From Paenibacillus sp. JNUCC-31 (lineage in GTDB: Bacteria; Bacillota; Bacilli; Paenibacillales; Paenibacillaceae), in NCBI RefSeq assembly GCF_014844075.1, contig NZ_CP062165.1, positions 930,001-994,000 of the forward strand: a stretch of DNA of 64,000 bases. The letters are read 5' to 3'. The notes below the pieces were generated by a model that ran no database searches, was not told the DNA's origin, and saw only the letters and a program-made list of their open reading frames with translations. Positions within the stretch are counted from its first letter, which is position 1; every line of letters starts with the position of its first letter. Both the position numbers and the translations under genes were made by a program. Positions 9,304 through 17,357 of this stretch are shown here, piece after piece.

Positions 9304-11070
9304 ATGGCATTGGACGGCATCGTAACACGAGCCATCGTACATGAACTGCAAGGCTGCAAGGGCGGACGCATTAGCAAAATTCATCAGCCTAACGGCCATG
9401 ATGTGGTTCTGACCCTTCGGGCTCAGCGCGGGAATAGCAAATTACTTATCTCTGCCAGCCCAACGTATCCTCGTGTACACTTTACGGAGAAAACGTTTGT
9501 TAACCCAACGGAAGCTCCCATGTTCTGCATGTTGCTGCGGAAACACTGTGAAGGAGCAATCATTGAAGAGATTCGTCAAATTGGCATGGAGCGGATCATT
9601 CATATCGACGTACGTCAGCGCGACGAGTTGGGTGATGTTTCAGTCAAACGGATTATCATTGAATTGATGGGGCGTCACAGTAATATTGTTTTGGTCGATC
9701 CGATTACGGGGACCATCCTGGATGGTATTCACCACGTGACTCCGTCAATCAGTAGCTACCGGGTTATCATGCCAGGATTTTCGTACACAGAACCGCCAGA
9801 GCAACATAAAAGCAATCCGCTGGAAATAAACAGCACTGAATTTGAAAACAGCTACTCTGCTTCAGAAGAAGAGGCCTCACGCTGGCTCGTAAATTCATTC
9901 AGCGGTCTTAGTCCGCTGATCGCCGGAGAGATTACCTCTCGGGTACCTGCCAGTGACCGTGCCGATCAAGCTGCAAACAAGGATGATACTCGGATCGAAG
10001 CCGATGCGTTGTGGAATGCTTTTGAATCTGTGATGGGGCCAGTAAGAGACCACAACTACACCCCTGTGACCGGACTGAATGCCAAAGGCAAAATGATTTT
10101 CTCGGCTGTTCAGCTTCAGAGTATTCAGGACGCAGAGAAAACCTATGACACGATGAGCAAGTGTATGGAGGATTATTACGGAGACAAGGCCGAGCGGGAT
10201 ACTGTCAAGCAAAGAGTAAGCGATCTGCTGCGTTTCCTGCAAAATGAGCGTAGCAAAAACATTAAAAAGCTGGACAACCTGAACAAGGATTTGCTCGAAG
10301 CCGACGATGCGGACAAATTCAGATTATGGGGTGAGCTGTTATTCGCATCCCTGCACCAAGTCAGCAAAGGGGACAAAAGTGTTGAGCTGGTAAACTTCTA
10401 TGATGAAGATCAAGCCAACATTACCATTCAGCTCGACCCATTGCTTACACCATCTGACAATGCACAGCGTTATTTCAAAAGATATAACAAATATAAGAAC
10501 AGCCTGGCTGTCATTCATGAGCAACTCGGGAAAACGAAAGACGAGATCAACTATCTCGACAATCTGCTCCAGCAGCTGTCCATCGCTTCCATGAACGACA
10601 TTGAGGAGATTCGCGAGGAACTTGTACAGCAGGGTTATCTTCGTGACCGCAACAAAAAAGGCAAGAAGAAAAAGAAAAACGACCGCCCAACGGTGCATCA
10701 GTTTACTTCTTCGGAAGGTATTGAACTTCTCGTAGGCAAAAACAACCTGCAAAATGAGTACGTAACCAATCGTCTGGCTTCGTCCAATGACACCTGGCTG
10801 CATACCAAAGACATCCCGGGTTCACATGTCGTCATTCGCAGCACTGACTTTGGCGAAGCCACCCTGGAAGAAGCTGCACAACTCGCAGCTTACTTCAGTC
10901 AGGCCAAAGAATCCAGCAGCGTACCCGTGGATTACACCCTTATTCGTCACGTTCGCAAACCAAGTGGTGCCAAACCAGGTTTTGTCATTTACGACAATCA
11001 GAAGACCGTGTTTGTTACACCAAATGAAGAGTTGATTAAGAGCTTGCCATCCACGATCAAAAACGGATAG
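9304..11070 (+). CDS. rqcH: RqcH (YloA / FbpA, NFACT family), ribosome quality-control factor
   Basis: RqcH binds stalled 50S subunits and recruits tRNA-Ala to add alanine tails that mark the nascent chain for degradation. The 588-residue product begins MALDGIVTRAIVHELQGCKGG, with the NFACT-N features GGRISKIHQPNGHDVVLTLR and PMFCMLLRKHCEGA. A coiled coil occupies the middle (about 285-450). A lysine-rich linker (GKKKKKND) precedes the NFACT-R domain with DTWLHTKDIPGSHVVIR. The start could also be the TTG at 9295, but GAGAGG lies too close to it. A strong terminator follows at 11105. Confidence 0.94.
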   Translation: MALDGIVTRAIVHELQGCKGGRISKIHQPNGHDVVLTLRAQRGNSKLLISASPTYPRVHFTEKTFVNPTEAPMFCMLLRKHCEGAIIEEIRQIGMERIIHIDVRQRDELGDVSVKRIIIELMGRHSNIVLVDPITGTILDGIHHVTPSISSYRVIMPGFSYTEPPEQHKSNPLEINSTEFENSYSASEEEASRWLVNSFSGLSPLIAGEITSRVPASDRADQAANKDDTRIEADALWNAFESVMGPVRDHNYTPVTGLNAKGKMIFSAVQLQSIQDAEKTYDTMSKCMEDYYGDKAERDTVKQRVSDLLRFLQNERSKNIKKLDNLNKDLLEADDADKFRLWGELLFASLHQVSKGDKSVELVNFYDEDQANITIQLDPLLTPSDNAQRYFKRYNKYKNSLAVIHEQLGKTKDEINYLDNLLQQLSIASMNDIEEIREELVQQGYLRDRNKKGKKKKKNDRPTVHQFTSSEGIELLVGKNNLQNEYVTNRLASSNDTWLHTKDIPGSHVVIRSTDFGEATLEEAAQLAAYFSQAKESSSVPVDYTLIRHVRKPSGAKPGFVIYDNQKTVFVTPNEELIKSLPSTIKNG

Positions 11071-11104
11071 CGTTCCCTGCTTTTGATTCGGATAGACAAC
11101 TTAA

Positions 11105-11146
11105 AATCCCCCGAAACAGTGTCTGTTTCGGGGGATTTTTTGTTTT
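11105..11146 (+). terminator. Terminator of rqcH
   Basis: AATCCCCCGAAACAG pairs with CTGTTTCGGGGGATT across a short loop, followed by TTTTTTGTTTTT. Confidence 0.95.
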
Positions 11147-11184
11147 TCAAATAAATATGACCTGACTCTGGTAGTTCACTTTTT

Positions 11185-11213
11185 TTGAATATATATTCAC
11201 TTAGGTGTATAAT
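11185..11213 (+). promoter_or_regulatory. Sigma-A-type promoter for the acetyltransferase gene
   Basis: TTGAAT and TATAAT separated by exactly 17 bases, ending 40 bases before the GNAT start codon. The spacer contains part of an AT-rich near-palindrome (GAATATATATTC). Confidence 0.75.
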
Positions 11214-11253
11214 AATACGATGATCTATAAATCCACTTTTAAGGATGTGTCCC

Positions 11254-11700
11254 ATGACCATACATATCAGACAAACCCAGCCTAATGATTTGCTTCCGTT
11301 AACCGTATTAATGCATGAATATGTCGTCGGATTTTATAACAACCCCTGGCCAGGTGATCAGGCAATCGAGCTTTTGATTAGAAACCTGCTTGATCAGCAA
11401 ATTGGTGTTCAATTCGTCGCAGAACAGGACGGTGAACTTATTGGGTTCGCTACGCTCTACTTTACCTACAGCACGATGAAGGCAAACCGAGTTGCCATTA
11501 TGAATGACTTGTTTGTGAAGGAGGCTTTGAGAGATGGCGAAGCAGAGACTGGACTATTTGAACACTGTCAGCAGTATACACGTGAACACGGATGTGCTTA
11601 TATGTCCTGGATCACAGCAGCAACCAATGAACGGGCACAACAATTATTTGAACGTCTTGGAGCTGCTCGCGGCACATGGGTGAATTACTCCATCAACTAA
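11254..11700 (+). CDS. GNAT-family N-acetyltransferase
   Basis: Predicted to transfer an acetyl group from acetyl-CoA to an unknown amine. The 148 residues carry the GNAT fold: an N-terminal strand (MTIHIRQTQPNDLLPL), a central GELIGFATLYFTYSTMKANRVAIMNDLFV strand pair, and a C-terminal block (YMSWITAATNERAQQLFERLGA) typical of motif B. The usual RGxGxG acetyl-CoA loop is degenerate here (KEALRDGEAETGL), so activity is less certain. The start at 11254 follows AAGGA with eight-base spacing and a clear 17-bp-spaced promoter. It appears monocistronic. The substrate cannot be read from the sequence. Confidence 0.8.
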   Translation: MTIHIRQTQPNDLLPLTVLMHEYVVGFYNNPWPGDQAIELLIRNLLDQQIGVQFVAEQDGELIGFATLYFTYSTMKANRVAIMNDLFVKEALRDGEAETGLFEHCQQYTREHGCAYMSWITAATNERAQQLFERLGAARGTWVNYSIN

Positions 11701-11713
11701 ATAAAATGGATTC

Positions 11714-11772
11714 AAAAAAGGACATAGAGACATGGGTAGCGACTAGCGCTCACCATCTTTCTATGTCCTTTA
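11714..11772 (-). terminator. Terminator between GNAT and PHP genes
   Basis: Twelve-base stem (AAAGGACATAGA/TCTATGTCCTTT) with an inner partly paired loop. On the minus strand it is followed by six T, so it mainly serves the PHP gene but can also stop plus-strand transcripts. Confidence 0.8.
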
Positions 11773-11853
11773 ATCATTCTATCATTCTTATTCTTCACTT
11801 TGACAACAGATTCGTTCTATCCCAGTCTCGCCCAACATATAAAAATCTCCGAC

Positions 11854-12714
11854 TTAAGACTTTCCGGCCGCGGCCCGAAGTTTATCGAGCACATCCATGG
11901 TTACGGTTTTGCTACCCAGATCCCCGTGGAAAACAACCCCTTGCCTTACTCCGTGGTAATCCGATCCGCCTGTTTGAATCAATCCAAATTCCCGTGCCAG
12001 TTCCGCATATCTGCGCTCTTCTTCTCGTCCATGATCGGAATGAACCACTTCAATACCATCAGGATTGGAGCCCACAACGATACGACGAACCAATTCATCG
12101 TCTTCGTATAAACCAGGATGGGCAATAACTGCAGCACCACCCGCATCTTTAATCCACTTGCATGCATCTTCCGGTGCCACTCGGGGAACCGACACAAAGC
12201 CCGGTTGGCCTTCAGCCAAATAACGGTTGAACGCATCCCTCATATCAGCGGCATATCCTTTGCGTACCAACACATCGGCCATATGAGGTCTACCGATGCT
12301 TTCATCCGGCTCCAGCGGTCGGCCAAGGTTATCAATGACCTCCTGCCAGCTGATTTCGAGTCCAAGCTCCTGCAGCTTGGCAATGATCCGATGATTTCGT
12401 TCTTCCCTCGCTTCCCGAAGTCCGCGCAGCCGCTCCAGAAATTTCTCATCTTCTGTATTCACATAATACCCCAGCACATGAATATCCTTGCCACCAGCGC
12501 GGGTACTAATCTCTACTCCTGCAACAACGTCTATACCAAACTCGCGGCCAGCCCGCTGTGCCTCGGCTACACCCGCTACCGTATCGTGATCTGTCAGCGC
12601 CATTGCAGCCAAGCCCCTTTGTTTGGCAAGCTTAACATTCTCGGCAGGTGGCTGCATTCCGTCCGAAGCCTGGCTATGGGTATGGAGGTCACAACGTCCT
12701 AGATGATGACTCAT
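11854..12714 (-). CDS. PHP-domain metal-dependent phosphoesterase
   Basis: A 286-residue single-domain PHP protein of the group including E. coli RNase AM and 3',5'-nucleoside bisphosphate phosphatases. Metal-binding motifs appear in order: CDLHTHSQASDG near the N-terminus, LTDHDTVAGV, an ISTRAGGKDIHVLGY strand, AVIAHPG, VVHSDHG and GGSDYHG near the C-terminus. These are all the histidine/aspartate clusters expected of an active enzyme. The ribosome site AAAAGGAG precedes the ATG. It ends at a shared terminator and lies upstream of no obvious partner. The exact substrate (RNA 5' end or nucleotide) is inferred only from the family. Confidence 0.87.
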   Translation of the reverse strand: MSHHLGRCDLHTHSQASDGMQPPAENVKLAKQRGLAAMALTDHDTVAGVAEAQRAGREFGIDVVAGVEISTRAGGKDIHVLGYYVNTEDEKFLERLRGLREAREERNHRIIAKLQELGLEISWQEVIDNLGRPLEPDESIGRPHMADVLVRKGYAADMRDAFNRYLAEGQPGFVSVPRVAPEDACKWIKDAGGAAVIAHPGLYEDDELVRRIVVGSNPDGIEVVHSDHGREEERRYAELAREFGLIQTGGSDYHGVRQGVVFHGDLGSKTVTMDVLDKLRAAAGKS

Positions 12715-12826
12715 AAATAACAGCTCCTTTTAATCAGCTCATTACAGGTTTAAACGTTTGCCGTCTATTGCATTCCACCAATCTTGGGTCGATCATGCAC
12801 TTGTCCAGCAACTGCATTTATTTTCC

Positions 12827-13744
12827 CTATTCTGTTGACCCTTCTAACGTTGCCTGCTCCTGCTGACGCAAATAATTCAAAAAGGCCACTGCCGACAAGG
12901 GAAGCAATGAAGATTTCAGATGTATGGCATAGAACTGCCGTTTGAACTCAAGTCCACGAATATCCACGATATGGACCAGTCCAAGGGCAAGTTCATGTTG
13001 GACGGATGATGGAGATAACATCGTGATTCCCACTCCCGCTTCCACAGCAGATTTTACAGCTCCCGTACTGCCAAGCTCCATCACCACATTCATGTCCTGT
13101 GGATCAATATTTCTCTTCTGCAACTGGTCTTCCATGACCTGACGGGTACCCGAGCCTTTCTCCCGCAGTACAAATGCGTAGTTCAGTACCTCTTCAAGCT
13201 CCACTTCCCCGCGATCAGCCAGAGCATGTCCAGCCGGAACCACCAGTTTCAGTTCATCCTGCATGACCGGCTCTACAATCATATCCGGGTGGTGGACCGG
13301 CGCTTCGATCAAACCAAAGTTAAGCTGATGTTTCAAAATATCATCCATAATTTGCGTTGTGTTCATTACTTTCATAACGATGGAGATATCCGGGTATTGA
13401 CGGGCAAATGGCCCCAACATCCGTGGCAATACATATTCACCGATTGTCAAACTTGCCCCGAGCTGCAATCGTCCTTGCAGCATTTGTGTGAACGCCGACA
13501 TCGCCTCATCAGTCTGTCTAACGAGTTCTACACTTCGTTTTGCATGAGGCAATAATGTTTGTCCAGCCTCGGACAATTCTATTTTCTTGGTCGAACGGAG
13601 CAGCAGTTTGGTGCCAAAATAATCCTCAAGGGATTGAATCTGCATCGTCACCGCAGGTTGTGTCATATGTAATGCTTGCGCAGCCGCTGAAAAACTCCCC
13701 TTCTCCGCAACGGTATAAAAAATATGCAATTGATGAAAATTCAT
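12827..13744 (-). CDS. LysR-family transcriptional regulator
   Basis: 305 residues beginning MNFHQLHIFYTVAEKGSFSA. The N-terminal winged helix-turn-helix contains AAQALHMTQPAVTMQIQSLE. The C-terminal type 2 periplasmic-binding fold for an effector extends from about residue 90, with LGASLTIGEYVLPRMLG at its start. This subgroup resembles CysL/YwfK and CbbR-like regulators, but the effector is not deducible. No divergently transcribed target lies next to it: the neighbouring gene at 13878 is on the same strand and the PHP gene follows it. A GAGGGGC ribosome site lies before the ATG. Confidence 0.9.
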   Translation of the reverse strand: MNFHQLHIFYTVAEKGSFSAAAQALHMTQPAVTMQIQSLEDYFGTKLLLRSTKKIELSEAGQTLLPHAKRSVELVRQTDEAMSAFTQMLQGRLQLGASLTIGEYVLPRMLGPFARQYPDISIVMKVMNTTQIMDDILKHQLNFGLIEAPVHHPDMIVEPVMQDELKLVVPAGHALADRGEVELEEVLNYAFVLREKGSGTRQVMEDQLQKRNIDPQDMNVVMELGSTGAVKSAVEAGVGITMLSPSSVQHELALGLVHIVDIRGLEFKRQFYAIHLKSSLLPLSAVAFLNYLRQQEQATLEGSTE

Positions 13745-13801
13745 ATCTTCGCCCCTCTTCTGTACGCTTTCCCCATTGTAGCCGATTTCTATAATTACAA
13801 C

Positions 13802-13829
13802 AAAAAAAGCATGCAGCTTGTCTGCATGC
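13802..13829 (-). terminator. Terminator of the conserved hypothetical gene at 13878
   Basis: GCATGCAG/CTGCATGC stem with a five-base loop and seven T on the minus strand. Confidence 0.9.
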
Positions 13830-13877
13830 GATGTAGCCTGAATCTATTATTTCAGAAAATAGGGATAATTCCGAACT

Positions 13878-14315
13878 TTACTTATGCTTGCGACTGTTCT
13901 TAACAAGAGTCATTCGTCTTGAATGTCTCAGCCACGAATAATACGATTTCAGATCCCGCAATTCAATCGTCTCGGACATTTTCCCCAGAAACGTAACTAC
14001 AATCATCTTATGAAGTGGATTGCCAGCGATATCATATTCCCCTTCAAGTTCGGAAAATTCAGCAACCACGACCAGATCTTCGTCGATGAGGTAGACATCC
14101 TGCTCATTACGGTAGTATGGTGTAATACGGTCCTGCTTCAGACACTCCCATAACCATGCCGCAATATGGTCATCATCATTACGTGTCGGCTCAATACGAT
14201 CTGCGTACCGTACTTTGGCATGATGGGTAATGACGATGTCGGCCACTTTCTTGTCTCCAAGAGCCACAAAAAAAGGCTCGTAGGTGCTCCAACGTTGCAT
14301 CACCTTATCACGCAT
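13878..14315 (-). CDS. Conserved hypothetical protein
   Basis: 145 residues, no family I can name with confidence. It is soluble, has no signal or membrane segment, and is rich in charged residues. It contains DIVITHHAKVRYADRIEP, a histidine/arginine-bearing stretch, then a predicted beta region (DVYLIDEDLVVVAEFSELEGEYDI, MIVVTFLGKMSE) and a basic C-terminus. The ITHHAKVRYADRI segment loosely recalls small RNase-like folds, but this is only an impression. The ATG at 14315 has GGAGAG eight bases upstream. An in-frame GTG three codons earlier overlaps that site. It is flanked by its own terminator and is not in an operon with ylbG. Confidence 0.75.
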   Translation of the reverse strand: MRDKVMQRWSTYEPFFVALGDKKVADIVITHHAKVRYADRIEPTRNDDDHIAAWLWECLKQDRITPYYRNEQDVYLIDEDLVVVAEFSELEGEYDIAGNPLHKMIVVTFLGKMSETIELRDLKSYYSWLRHSRRMTLVKNSRKHK

Positions 14316-14441
14316 GGGAATCACTCTCCACCAGATAGGACTTTCTATCTATTTCTTTACCCAATATATTACAACATAAGTCCCGTAACCTCAAGGCGTA
14401 AGTTCAGATTTTTTCACAAAAGCCGTTTTACACCTAATTCA

Positions 14442-14469
14442 ATAAAAGAGCGGCCCCGAAGGACCCCTC
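14442..14469 (-). terminator. Terminator of ylbG
   Basis: GGTCC-TTCG-GGGCC hairpin with a stable tetraloop and flanking pairs, followed on the minus strand by CTTTTATT, just after the ylbG stop. Confidence 0.75.
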
Positions 14470-14530
14470 AGTGTTCATCGTTTCGAAAGGAACAGTGGCA
14501 ACAAGTTCACTGTTCATTCCCAACGATTTG

Positions 14531-14797
14531 TTATATTCCGTAAAAACTCGTTTTGTCCATCGTTTTGCTGGCATACTCTGTTTTGATCTCATTCCGGTAG
14601 GAACGTTCGACCTTGCGCACATAGGAAAGTCTGTTCACATTTTTCATCGTATCTTCAGCCCGCTCTGCATTAACATACATAACGACATAATGCATACGGC
14701 GGGAGATGTAATGAACGGTACCATATTTTTCGAGATTACGAGCCGCTTTCAAATCACTGACCCAAATAATAAATCCTGTCCTTTCCGCAAACATCAT
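14531..14797 (-). CDS. ylbG: YlbG family (DUF2129) protein
   Basis: 88 residues of the short YlbG family found beside ylbF in Bacillus and relatives, function unknown. It shows the family pattern GFIIWVSDLKAARNLEKYGTVHYISRRMHYVVMYVN followed by a basic tail (LSYVRKVERSYRNEIKTEY). Two adjacent ATG codons follow AGAAAGGGGCGGGG, and either could be used. A perfect 8-bp hairpin (AGACCGGA/TCCGGTCT, 14823-14851) without a T run lies between ylbF and ylbG and may stabilise or partly terminate the upstream transcript. Confidence 0.9.
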   Translation of the reverse strand: MMFAERTGFIIWVSDLKAARNLEKYGTVHYISRRMHYVVMYVNAERAEDTMKNVNRLSYVRKVERSYRNEIKTEYASKTMDKTSFYGI

Positions 14798-14878
14798 CGC
14801 TTCCCCGCCCCTTTCTATAATGGAGACCGGAGCCTCAAAAGGGTCCGGTCTATCATGAGTCTATTGGGTTATCATTCT

Positions 14879-15316
14879 CTAGCTACAACCACACTTGCCG
14901 CCGCTTCCACAGCCGCCTTTCGGATTTGGATCATTACTTGGTACCTTAATTGTGGTTGAAACTGCGAAGGCAATCGTCTCCGACATCTGGAACAACATCT
15001 CATCCAGCGATTTCTCCGCCTGTTTGAAACGCGCTACTGCCTCAAATTGTTCCAACTCCAGCTCCAACGCCTGAACCTGATCTTTCGCCGCGTGATAGTC
15101 CGGGTGAAAATGACCAAAACGCTGGGTTTCTTCAAATAATTCTTTCTTGGCGTTCAGCTTGCGTATTCCGGCCTGAATTTCAGGGTTCGTCTCCACTTGC
15201 TGCTTCCAATATAAATAATCCGATACTTCGGCAGATTGGTTAATCATGTCGCCCAGTTCATATGCGCCCGTTAACACTTGGGCCATATCGACCGTGTTCA
15301 TTTCCGCTACGCTCAT
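14879..15316 (-). CDS. ylbF: YlbF/RicF family protein with cysteine-rich C-terminus
   Basis: RicF acts with RicA and RicT in a complex (RicTAF, or Y-complex) that directs RNase Y mRNA maturation and supports sporulation and competence in Bacillus. The 145 residues are mainly helical (ELGDMINQSAEVSDYLYWKQQVETN, KDQVQALELELEQFEAV) and end in GGCGSGGKCGCS. The three cysteines in this tail fit the iron-sulfur ligation reported for the complex. The ATG at 15316 is chosen because AGGA lies eight bases upstream, whereas the ATG at 15325 overlaps it. ylbG follows in the same direction. Confidence 0.9.
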   Translation of the reverse strand: MSVAEMNTVDMAQVLTGAYELGDMINQSAEVSDYLYWKQQVETNPEIQAGIRKLNAKKELFEETQRFGHFHPDYHAAKDQVQALELELEQFEAVARFKQAEKSLDEMLFQMSETIAFAVSTTIKVPSNDPNPKGGCGSGGKCGCS

Positions 15317-15450
15317 GAAATTCATCCTATCTATATATAAAGTTCTACTAACGTAGACTATTTCATAATAGCATATCCCCGAATAGTTAAGAAGAGTTTT
15401 TCCTGCAAATAGAAATTAGGGGAACAAGGGATCGGCGATTTGGAGCTGGT

Positions 15451-17301
15451 TCATGTTTTGGCCTGTTCAGGGATGATCAGACGTATCTCGCTCCATTCGG
15501 TGGGCGAAAATGTAAGCCGTTCGGGATGTACACCGATGTCTGACGAATGCCATCCTGTGAGTGTCCAATCTTCATAACCGTGAATCTGATCCGGAATAAA
15601 ATAAATGACATCCTTGTCCAGCTTCAGACCCAGTTTGGTCTGCCATTCAATCGCTTTCGCTGCAATCTGACGAGCTGTGGACATATGATAACTCCTCCAC
15701 TGGTTGTGCCATACCTCCGGAATCTCCCCATACCCGGGAAAAAGAACTGATTGCTCCGTGATCGACTCATCCTGATCATAAAGATGCAGATCAGGGCCTG
15801 TTTCAATGAGCCCCTCACGACCACGCACATTAAAGAGTTCCTTTTCCAGCTCAAGTCCTGTAATGGATTCCTCGGCAATTTGCATCCGTTCCGTCCTCTT
15901 CAGCTTTTCAGATAACTCTCGTCTGAAATCAAATATCCATCCATTCATGTTCTTCGCTTCATTGACCTTGTCCGTTAGACCGGTATTTTGATCAGCGTCT
16001 CCATGCAAATGTGCTGCTTCTTTTCCCCACTGCTGTATGGCCAGATTCACATGCTCAGGCAGACCTGATCCGGCATACCGTCCAAGAAAGCTGACCATAG
16101 CATCTGCGGTGAAGCCGATCACTGCTGCAGCGATGATCCGTTCCTTTGTCACCCGATATATAGACATCCGGTCACGACTTGCAAGCTCTGAAATCAACTC
16201 CAGGTTCCAGCGTACCTGCGGAGGTATATCTGGCGGAACCATAATTTCAAAGTCAGGCTGCACAAAAAAAGTCTGGTTTCCTGAATCCATTGCGCCATCA
16301 TAGCCTGAATCTAACAAATTGACAGGTTCAATCAACCAGCGATAATACAACCTTCCTTCGGAAGTCTCACCTACTTCGCCATATCCAAACGCCGCCAAAA
16401 GATCAAGCCATCCCCGTGTTTTTTCTTTAATATCCATCCCTTCTTTTAGCCAATCACTGTCTGGAGTCGCTGTTGCGATAGCGAACCATTCATTGGAGCC
16501 TGGAGCAAGTAACGACAATTGATAGCGAAAATGCTGAAGTACCGGCTCGGCTGCACCGTATCGGTCCATGCATATGTTATAAATTACCCGCTGCATGGAA
16601 GGCCACGACAACGACAACCAGTGATCCAGACGATCAATGGATACATACATCCGGTTATGAATCTTTTCAATCAAACCCAGACTGAGAAGCACATCAAAAA
16701 TAACAGCAACATGAACCGGGTACACATCCATAGAATTGTAGTGAATATCCAATCCAGCAAAATCTTCATGATCCAGCACCGTGATCCGGCTTAATTGCTT
16801 GACTATTCTCTTATGAACAGTCCCTTTGCCGGTGAGGGGAAGTCCTTGGTTCTGGCCTTCTCTAACCATCCAGGCCAAAATATGCAGAAGCTCTGCCGCA
16901 ATATCGGGTTTCCCCTCTCGGATAACCTGAATCCCATGACATGATCTGGAGTTATTTTTCGTAATCTCACCCTGCACCTCGTCCACCTTCTGTTGTACGA
17001 AGTGTCCAACCCGTTCAGCATAGGTTATCGTCATTAAAGGAAGTAAAGAATGAGGTATGTAATAAAGCCGTTCGCCCCACGTCTTAAGCACGGCTTCAAT
17101 CCATCCTTTTTGCTGAAGTGTAATAAATGCGGTTATAGCTTCTGCTCTGCTGAGGCCTATTGAAGCCCACTCTGCTGTTGACATCATGACGGAAAAAGGT
17201 TGTCCGGCCTGTTTGTGAAAAATCGCACCAAGTACCGTGTGCTCCATGCACGAAAGCTCGTTTAACAAACTCACATCCAGAAGGTCCTGTGTATTATTCA
17301 T
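15451..17301 (-). CDS. Helicase-associated (XPB/Ssl2 N-terminal-domain-like) protein, partner of XPB
   Basis: 616 residues encoded 56 bases after the XPB helicase gene, probably co-transcribed. It has no Walker motifs. The N-terminal third looks like winged-helix repeats (NELSCMEHTVLGAIFHKQAGQPF, ALKT-type basic segment). The middle contains NQTFFVQPDFEIMVPPDIPPQVRWNLELISELASRDRMSIYRVTKERIIAA, the hallmark of the helicase C-terminal-like/XPB N-terminal domain family (PF13625 as I recall it). The end holds GYEDWTLTGWHSSDIGVHPERL. I infer a structural or regulatory partner for XPB. The biochemical role in bacteria is not established from sequence. Confidence 0.8.
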   Translation of the reverse strand: MNNTQDLLDVSLLNELSCMEHTVLGAIFHKQAGQPFSVMMSTAEWASIGLSRAEAITAFITLQQKGWIEAVLKTWGERLYYIPHSLLPLMTITYAERVGHFVQQKVDEVQGEITKNNSRSCHGIQVIREGKPDIAAELLHILAWMVREGQNQGLPLTGKGTVHKRIVKQLSRITVLDHEDFAGLDIHYNSMDVYPVHVAVIFDVLLSLGLIEKIHNRMYVSIDRLDHWLSLSWPSMQRVIYNICMDRYGAAEPVLQHFRYQLSLLAPGSNEWFAIATATPDSDWLKEGMDIKEKTRGWLDLLAAFGYGEVGETSEGRLYYRWLIEPVNLLDSGYDGAMDSGNQTFFVQPDFEIMVPPDIPPQVRWNLELISELASRDRMSIYRVTKERIIAAAVIGFTADAMVSFLGRYAGSGLPEHVNLAIQQWGKEAAHLHGDADQNTGLTDKVNEAKNMNGWIFDFRRELSEKLKRTERMQIAEESITGLELEKELFNVRGREGLIETGPDLHLYDQDESITEQSVLFPGYGEIPEVWHNQWRSYHMSTARQIAAKAIEWQTKLGLKLDKDVIYFIPDQIHGYEDWTLTGWHSSDIGVHPERLTFSPTEWSEIRLIIPEQAKT

Positions 17302-17357
17302 GGGCTGACCAATCCTTTCTCTTTATTTTAGACACGGAAATGAACATGGGTGATTCA

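Noticed and set aside
11245..11253. Alternative ATG start of the GNAT gene
   Set aside because: It overlaps the ribosome site. The ATG at 11254 has correct spacing.
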